64,000 nt of DNA from Lagopus muta (taxonomy: Eukaryota > Chordata > Aves > Galliformes > Phasianidae). Positions 56,906 to 64,000 of this stretch are shown here, in pieces; the first letter of the stretch is position 1, and every line of letters begins with the position of its first letter. The translations under genes were made by a program, and so were the position numbers. The notes beneath the pieces are model-generated. The model was not told where the DNA came from. It did not search any database and saw only the letters and a program-made list of their open reading frames with translations. The stretch covers positions 58,301,634-58,365,633 of the forward strand of contig NC_064435.1 in NCBI RefSeq assembly GCF_023343835.1, read 5' to 3'.

Positions 56906-59100
56906 AGGCAGCTAGTGCTGCTTGCATTTGTGGTCTACAATCTAGTCTTCATTAATATCAATTTCCCAATTTCTTCTTTCTGATTAATTGAATTACCTTG
57001 GCAATATGAGGCCAGCATGGCCAGTAGCCCAAACTACCACCTGGAATTTACTGTTTTCGTGTATCCCAGACTCCTAGCAGGCAAAGAGGTATGTATCTTG
57101 GATGACAACTTAAACATTCTTGAGGATGAATTTTTAATATAAAAGGTTGACAATAATATATGGGTAAGAGCCCTCAAAAGCATTATAAAAACTTTCACAA
57201 GGAAATTAACTCTCTTACAGTAGCGTTAACGTTTTTAGGACAAAAAATCCTACGCGTTAGCACATAGGCTCCTAATATCTAAATGTGTCAGGATCATTTC
57301 TGTGGGATGGAATCTCCTGGAAACATCAGAAGATGACTGGATTACATATAGTACAACTTTGATGGCATTTTTATGCTCCCAGTGACTGAGCTTCTACTTC
57401 TTGTGCAGGGCAGGGTTTGCTAGAGCAGTACAGACATCTGAGCTCCATCTGAAGAACTATTCTGGGTTGCCAGAACAAAATCGTGCATTTGTTCCATCAA
57501 AGTCCAAGTCGGAGGTACTCCTAAATAGGAGCATATGGCTACACTGAGAAGCACACTTCCCAAGCCTACATCAGCCAGTGAAAGGCCAGCAGATCTGTAA
57601 GCTTCAAATGTTAATTTTAGCACAGAAAAAGAAGCACGTGGGCTTATCGGCATGGCTGCGGAGAACAGTATTGCACACAGAGGAGCTACAAGCTGGCTCC
57701 CTCTCCTTCTGAAAGGAGATGTGGGAGTGCCTGGGTTGTGCTGGGGTGGGCACCCAGGCAGTAGGCAGCCTCGTTGGCTCCAGCACAAGGAGCAAAATTC
57801 GGTCTGCCCTTGCAGCCCCAAGACTCTGAGATGGAAGCAGCACGGCCTGAGGTGCATCTCCTCACCAGTGGGATCTCCTCAAAGGCGTGGGCCGGCTGCT
57901 GGCTGACAGCTCTGCTCTTGCAGGGATACTTTCTTTTGTTAGTTGTATTTTTGTATCTTCAGTTTGGGTGGATTCAGTTTTTACAGTGCACAAGGAAGAG
58001 CCTGTGTGTCCTTTCTGGCCCTGCCTAAGTCATAGCTGAGAGCTCTGCTTGATTGCAGAAAACCCTGGGAGTGAGCACAAGGTGCCATTACCTATTTCTA
58101 ATAAATGAGTGTCAGCTTTGGGTACTTTGGTTACAAATTTTAGCTTTGGTGTCAGATAATATCCCCCCAAGGCTTGATACTAATAGCAGGACTTATACTT
58201 TACTGTTCCATTTATGGAAGAACATTTTTTCTGTTGCATGTAAGGATGTTTTCAGCTGAAATGCTGCAGTATTTGCTAGCTCATCACAAGATGGCCTGAG
58301 CAGAAACCCAAGTTGTCTACCATCTGGAGTGGCTCATGCTGTTTGTTCTGCTCTTGCTACCTGACGGGATGAAGCACTTAAGCCAAAAAGCAGTAACAAC
58401 AGTAATAAGAAGAAAGCTAAGCATTCAGGTCACCAGCAGAACGGTGATAGCATCTGTGCCTGTGTATATATGGGAGTTGGTGGTTGACGCTCCAATTGTA
58501 ACATAATTCCAACAAATTCAGCTTGTATCAATCTGTTACAGCAGTACAGTGCCAAATTCAACGTGGGGACGTCTAACTTGTTTTATTATTTTCAGTAAAA
58601 CCTCTCTTTTCTGTCACTCCCATTGCTTTGCTAGTGGCTGCAGCAAAGCAGCACGCTGCTGCCTTGCAGCAATGCTGTGGTTGCTCTCGGCAGAGCTGCC
58701 AGCACATGGAGCCCTTTCCTCTGCTTCAGTCCCCCTCGGAGAAACACCTCCAGCATCTTCCTCAATTTTGGTTTAGCACATGCCAAAAACATAAGGCGAG
58801 GGAAACGCTAAGGAGTTATTTTGCTGTAATAAACCCAAGGAAAATAAATTTGAGACTAAATGGCTCCCACACATGACAGATGGGTTCGCGGTGGCTGACC
58901 TCATTTTTTCAGTTCCAACATTTGTTTCGTGCTGGCAGCTGGAGCAACTGTGAGCGTGAAATACACCCAGGGCCGTCCTTAATGCCATTCTCTTACAGCT
59001 CTCTGAATACAGAGCAACCACATCCAGGAGGTATTAGCGTGGCTCAGCAGAAGCGGCGCTGCGACAGCACCGGAGTGCGGCCGAGGGATCAGGGCCTGCC
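56906..59100. other. Presumed RIPOR2 5' intron with one coding-looking minus frame
   Basis: No repeat recognised. A minus-strand frame of 145 codons ends at 57420; its last 65 codons (for example AYRSAGLSLADVGLGSVLL and PPTWTLMEQMHDFVLATQ) have protein-like composition. No family is recognised and no splice partner was found, so it is not called as a gene. Confidence 0.35.
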
Positions 59101-59240
59101 TGTCTAATTAGGTTTCATGTTCGTTCATTTAAAACTAACCCTAGGATGCAGAATTATCTTTGATTAGAAGTCAACTCCAATTCTACTCATCATCGATTGT
59201 TCTTCGTGTCAATTAAAGAATTAATTAAAAGCAAAGCCCC
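59101..59240. promoter_or_regulatory. Candidate conserved regulatory element (AT-rich, homeobox/TCF-like motifs)
   Basis: An AT-rich patch set in GC-richer flanks, holding TAATTA (59105-59110), TTATC next to a TCF/LEF-type CTTTGAT (59158-59164), ATCGATTG (59192-59199) and TTAATTAA (59221-59228). Such clusters are common in developmental enhancers. This is a motif-based guess without conservation data. Confidence 0.3.
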
Positions 59241-60837
59241 CTGCCATTCGAGTGTAAGAAAATAACATAAAGAAAAGCATTTCTGAAAATCAGCTGAGGA
59301 TGATCTCCCTGCGCTTGAAAGCCAGCTTTCACTGCTTCTGCAGCAGTAGCTCAGTGCAAGCAGTTCGTGCCTTGCTGAATCACACCGACATTTAGCAGTG
59401 CTGTGGGGAGTAACGCAGTAGACTTTGTGCTGCACTGTTATCTCTCCCTGTAGCAGGAGATATACTAAAAGATGTGGTCTTGTGAGAAGTAATAAAACTA
59501 GCAGGATGCAGAATGGGCTGTGGGATTACTGCTGGTAGCAGTCAGGCTGCTTCTCTACCTCTACAACCATAACCAGGCAACTACTGTAAGGTTGCCTGTA
59601 TCAATGTGTTGGGTAGAATTGCAATTTCTCAGCGGGGATCACAAAAGGTGATGAAGCCATCTTGCACTTTTGCCAGCACTAACAGTAGGAGCTGGGGAGT
59701 CAGCAGCCCTCGGTGGCTCGGTGAGTGGTGCTGTCCCTTACTGACCAGACGTCACCCTTGGATGAGCCCAGCAGTGGAATCCGAAAGCAGCTGGGTGAGC
59801 CAGCCCTGATGTAATGATGTGTGACTCTGGTGGGAGTCATTTGGCAAAAATCCACGGTGAGCACTGTCCTAAAGCTGTACGTCAGGTGAAAGCAGGAGAG
59901 TGACCTGATTTCATAGTCTGTGTAAGCAGTGAACATAAAAATCTTCCCCTTGTCGGGAGAGAAAAGCAGTGGCATAGCAGCATTTAATGCAAAACTACTC
60001 TGAAGAATGCTGCTTTCTCCTCTCACTTTGCAACACTATTTCTGTTTACAACCTTCATTTCTTTACTTTTACAAGAAAGTAAAGGCACCAAGCTCTGTGT
60101 AAGATGGTGTGGGTAAGTGGTGGGCTGCTCTAGGGGTTGTTGGGTTTGCTTCAGCCAAGGCAAACCAACCACTGCCATATTCAGTATCCCCTCCATGCTC
60201 ACTCTAACACAAGCAGGCGTGAGATAAATTAAACAAGTGAGGCAGGCTTTTCATCCCTGAAAGTAAAACATCTCTGTTGTCAAAACCCTTTCAGCTGCTA
60301 ATGAGATGCAAACACTTTGCTGCTCCTCTTTAAATACTTGGGATTAGGGAGACTTAAAATGCCTTCGATGTTTACAAGATAGTCCTGTTTCCAAGAGGAT
60401 CTTAATGCACACTGCTCATTAATATATTGTTGAAGATACACTGCTGCGCAGTTTAGGACAGAACACTGTCCTTATAGCCAGACATTTTTGTCCCAGGTGT
60501 GAGCACCGAAGCAATCTATTTATTTAATCTTTTCAACACTTCACAAGTGTGTCTGTTCCCAAAGCATTGCCATAGAAGTCCTGTTACTTCATTTATACTT
60601 GGCCACGGTGCACGGCCGAAGTTCCTCTGCGGAACATCAAACAATGGAACACTGTCCGTGCACAGCCCAGCGAGGCCGTGTGCTCTGATGGAACTGCCAT
60701 TCCTTGGCTTCAGCTCATCTGCACTCACAACTTGAATCTCACATTAGACAAGAGCTGATGTAGATGACCTCGATTATTTTTTTTAATTTGAAGTTAAGGC
60801 AGAGGTTGGTATTTTTCTGATGACAATCTTTTCAAGT

Positions 60838-61080
60838 CTTCTGTGAAGAAAGGCTTGAGAGAGTTGGGCTTGTTCAGCCTGGAGAAGGCTCTAGGGGAAC
60901 TTCACTGCAGCCTTATGGTATTTAAAAAAGAGCTTTTAAACAGGAGGTAGAGGGACTTTTTACATCATCTGACAGCAACAGGACAAGGGAGAACGACTAA
61001 AAACTAAAAGAAAAGAGACTCAGAATCGATATGAGGATGAAATAGTGCCTGTTGTCGGGTAAGCCTGTTCCAGTGCCTAT
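60838..61080 (+). repeat. Diverged CR1 fragment
   Basis: GGGCTTGTTCAGCCTGGAGA, CTTCACTGCAGCCTTATGG and, further on, CAACAGGACAAGGGAGAACG match the sense CR1 ORF2 end and 3' region, with deletions. Confidence 0.7.
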
Positions 61081-62865
61081 TGCTGTTAATGCAGGAGAAC
61101 AACCCCAAGCTGATATAGTTTACTGCTACAGGCATGTCCAATGCAAACCTGATGAGACTCTTGAGTATACACTAAGTAGAGCTAGCTGAGTTCAATTGGT
61201 AAATTTCAACTGGAGTGAATATTAAAAAAAGAAATCTCGAGTTTCAAACGCCATACACTGCAGCCTCACTACTAGTTGCTGTTTCAGTCTTCGTAGATAC
61301 AGAGACATGAAAGATAAATGGAGGCTGGATTAAAGAGATCTGACAGCATTTATACTGCTGAACTACAAGGCAATTATCTGGTGGAACTTTTCATTGCATA
61401 AAAGAGGGCTGTGTGCACCTCGGACAGGCCTACTTTTCCATGTTCTGCTGTTTAAAGAAGAAACCCACCGGGGCCATTGCAAGCCAACGAAAATTTCCCA
61501 GGCATGGCACCACACTCTGTCCTCCACTGCCCTCCTGCTCTTTTCTTATTTTGCTCTCTGCTGAGGTTTCTGCATTTTCCAATTCACATAACAGCAACAA
61601 TGGGCATGTGCTGCCATTCTGGGTACAAGAAAACAAGGACACAAAGACTCCATCCTTAAAAAGAACATCGGGCAGCTTCTGCTTGCAGTGTAGGGCATGG
61701 AAGCCAAACACACTGCAAGCCCTTCCAACGTGGTTGTGCCTGCAGAAAGGCTCTTTGATCTCACTGCTCTCTGAATGCAAAGGAAGCAAAATCTTGGCTT
61801 TGCAAGCAGGCTTTTAAGCTGATTGCTCTCCAGCCATGGCATCAGCTGGTCTTACCATTTTTAATATGGCCTCGGTTTGGTTCTGTGTAGCATAGATGAT
61901 TTAATGAGTGTTTCCAGCTCTTAGGTTCATTAATCTAAACGTCTGATAAACCAAGCAGTCCCCTCTGCTCACTTTGGCAGATGTCTATTCTGATTAAAAA
62001 GATGCGTTTATCTAAATAGATGTGGCCTGCGAGCATTACACTGAATTCAGGAAAATGCCTCATGCTTCAAAGAGCACCTCACAGCCAATTGCTCCCCAGC
62101 CCACAATCAGCCCTGTGCAAAAACCCAACTCCTTCTCTGAACCAACAAAATGGCATTTTGTGGATGTACTGATCAAGACAAGGAAAGGGCATTCATTCAT
62201 GCAGGACTTGACATATCATACACTTGACTGAGCAGCAGTATTTTTCCAGCAGCTCCATCACCCACAAGCATGCCTGTACATCTGGGATGGCTACTGTTAC
62301 CAAAACCCAATGATGCTTCCAGTGATGGGCAGAGAAGGTGCCTCTGCACCAAGGGAGATGTCCTGGCCAAAAACCACTTGCTGGGATGTCAATGCACAAA
62401 CGTGCAATAGATGCCCCTATAATTACAGTTTTAAGCCCAAACATGTTTAACTTAGAGACAAACAGAGGAGATTAAGTTACTTAATTAAGGAAAAAGTCTT
62501 TTCCCTACTGCCATACAACCAGAAAATGCCCATCTGTGAATGCAAAGCTACATCCCCCTTCCCACCTGCCTGCCCCAGGTTGTACCAAGGGCCTGAACCC
62601 CATGCACTCCCATGCACCAGCTCCACAAACCACGTCTGCCCTCTGTACTGCTTCAGTCTTCCAGTAGGTATAAAGGGAAATCCAACTGAAGGGAGAGGTA
62701 CTGGGAGACAGAGCAAGAAGTGAGGGCTGCTCAGAGGTATCTCAGGGAGAGAGAAAGGCAGCAGCAGTACTTAGCCTTGCCCCATCCATCCAAGTGCAAC
62801 CTCTCACAGGGATTTGCAAGTGCTTATTTGCCTATCTGCTTCCAGCACTGTAAATAGGTTCAGTG
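61081..62865. other. No gene or repeat recognised
   Basis: Overlapping frames on both strands at 61413-61842 are the longest here (134 codons plus, 119 minus). Mutual overlap and lack of motifs suggest chance. Confidence 0.5.
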
Positions 62866-63127
62866 ATACGACAAGAGGTAATGACCTCAAGTTGTGCTAT
62901 GGGAGGTTCAGGTTGGATATTAGGAAAAATTTCTTCTCATAAAGAGTGGTGAGGCAGTGGCACAGACTGCCCAGGGAGGTGGGGGAGTCACTGTCCCTGG
63001 AGGTGTCCAAGGAATGTGTGGATGTGGCACTGAGGGCCATGGTCACTGGGCATGGTGGGGGTGGGTTGGTGGCTGGAATCGATGATCTTAGTGCTTCTTT
63101 CCAACCTGAATGGTTCTGTGATTCTAT
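62866..63127 (+). repeat. CR1 LINE fragment (3' end)
   Basis: GACCTCAAGTTGTGCTATGG, GGTTCAGGTTGGATATTAGG, GAGTGGTGAGGCAGTGGCAC, TTTCCAACCTGAATGGTTC and terminal TGTGATTCTATT: plus-strand CR1. Confidence 0.95.
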
Positions 63128-64000
63128 TCCTTTGGTCAGCTTGAACAAGAATGGTTAAATATGAATAGGTAGGGTTGGTCCAGGCTGACCTTTTGTGGGC
63201 ATGAAGGCAAGCTGCAAGAATACATGACAGGGAAGCTAAACCCAGCACCTCAGGGACAGCTACGTAGGTTTTCTCTGCTGCAACTCCTCAAGCCTCTCTG
63301 GGGTTGATGGATGGCTTGAAGTTTTCCCATCAGTGCTATTTTTAGGACAAAACCAAGTCTGACCAATCTCTGGGTGTTGCAGCTAAGTGGTTGTGTCGTG
63401 TGTTTTGTTGAATTAAAGACTAAAAGCGCTTTGGAGAAGTGATTATCTGAAATCAATCGGTGGCTGGAGGCCCACCAGCAGCTGTCTGACCCAGGAGGCT
63501 CTGGTGGCTGCAGTACATGGGGTGCTTAGGGCCGGCAGAGCAGGCATTTAGCAGCAAGGCTGAGGCTTTAAAAGGGCTGAGAGATGGCATGTGTTATTGT
63601 GGCTGCTCCGTGGGTTGTGCTCCTTCCAGGGAACTGTCAGCTTCAATTTGTGCCTCCCATTGAGGAGAAGAAAGATGCTCCCGTACTTCGGGGCTAATCT
63701 GTCATTTCTTTTGTACTTGGCAGGGGTAAGAATGAGAGGATCCCCTTGTAACATGAAAACAGAGCAGTAAAAGACAAATTTAAAGAAAAAAAAAGGCAGA
63801 CAGTTCTTGCGTCACACTTTGAGGACTTGCTGCTTACAGAGGCCACCGCGTGCAGAGCCTGGATACAAAGAGAGAAGCGAGGTTGGTGCTTGCAGCTGCC
63901 AAAAAGCAACTGCGGTGTGCCAAGGGACCGGCCCTGCTCTGGGGCAGCACGTCCCGGGCCGGGCACAGCTGCAGTAAAACCAGAGCAGTGCAGGGCACTG
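63128..64000. other. Right edge, no gene recognised
   Basis: The last 150 bases become GC-richer (CGTCCCGGGCCGGGC near 63948-63962) but do not reach CpG-island density within the window. No exon with a usable donor was found on the minus strand. Confidence 0.45.

Noticed and set aside
61413-61842. Overlapping frames of 134 (plus) and 119/98 (minus) codons
   Set aside because: Open on both strands with no motif and no splice context; treated as chance.
1-64000. CRISPR array, bacterial operon, phage, tRNA or rRNA genes
   Set aside because: No direct-repeat array, no tRNA cloverleaf with A/B boxes and no rRNA sequence seen; the whole window reads as avian nuclear DNA.

Overview
This window is a vertebrate nuclear segment, almost certainly from a bird and probably a galliform such as chicken. 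Genes are split into short exons with GT-AG introns. Chicken-repeat-1 (CR1) LINE fragments ending in ATTCTATG-type tails occur in both orientations. The gene order matches the human 6p22.3 neighbourhood C6orf62 - GMNN - ARMH2 - RIPOR2. I see no prokaryotic, viral or CRISPR features.

Layout, left to right. (1) 1-117, minus strand: the first 39 codons of C6orf62, continuing past the left edge. Its leader region and a strong CpG island follow to about 2.56 kb. (2) 2.56-9.4 kb: intergenic DNA between two divergent genes, with one clear CR1 fragment and one probable old one. (3) 9.43-15.0 kb, plus strand: geminin (GMNN) with its CpG-island promoter, a non-coding first exon, six coding exons encoding 228 residues, and a poly(A) signal. 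(4) 15.4-16.06 kb: a long minus-strand CR1 copy between convergent genes. (5) 17.3-18.5 kb, minus strand: two 3' exons that best fit ARMH2; its 5' exons were not found. (6) 21.1-51.7 kb, minus strand: 22 coding exons of RIPOR2 (FAM65B). All exon junctions were worked out by hand, and the phases join without a break into 1,067 residues from the first Met in the window, ending in a stop at 22600. (7) 51.7-64 kb: a presumed 5' intron or upstream region of RIPOR2, with five CR1 fragments and some AT-rich sequence that may be regulatory, but no exon I can support.

Functional themes. GMNN is a cell-cycle regulator that blocks CDT1 and is removed by APC/C. RIPOR2 is a RHO-binding inhibitor used in cell polarity, muscle differentiation and hair-cell stereocilia. 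C6orf62 and ARMH2 are poorly characterised. The genes share a neighbourhood, not a pathway.

Most worth a second look: a GC-AG intron at the start of the RIPOR2 coding region, a 24-nt RIPOR2 microexon, a coding-looking reading frame followed by AATAAA inside GMNN intron 6, paired AATAAA hexamers in a RIPOR2 intron that could support a short isoform, and an inverted pair of a non-CR1 repeat with a hairpin core. I found no convincing new biological system; this looks like an ordinary, well-conserved avian locus.
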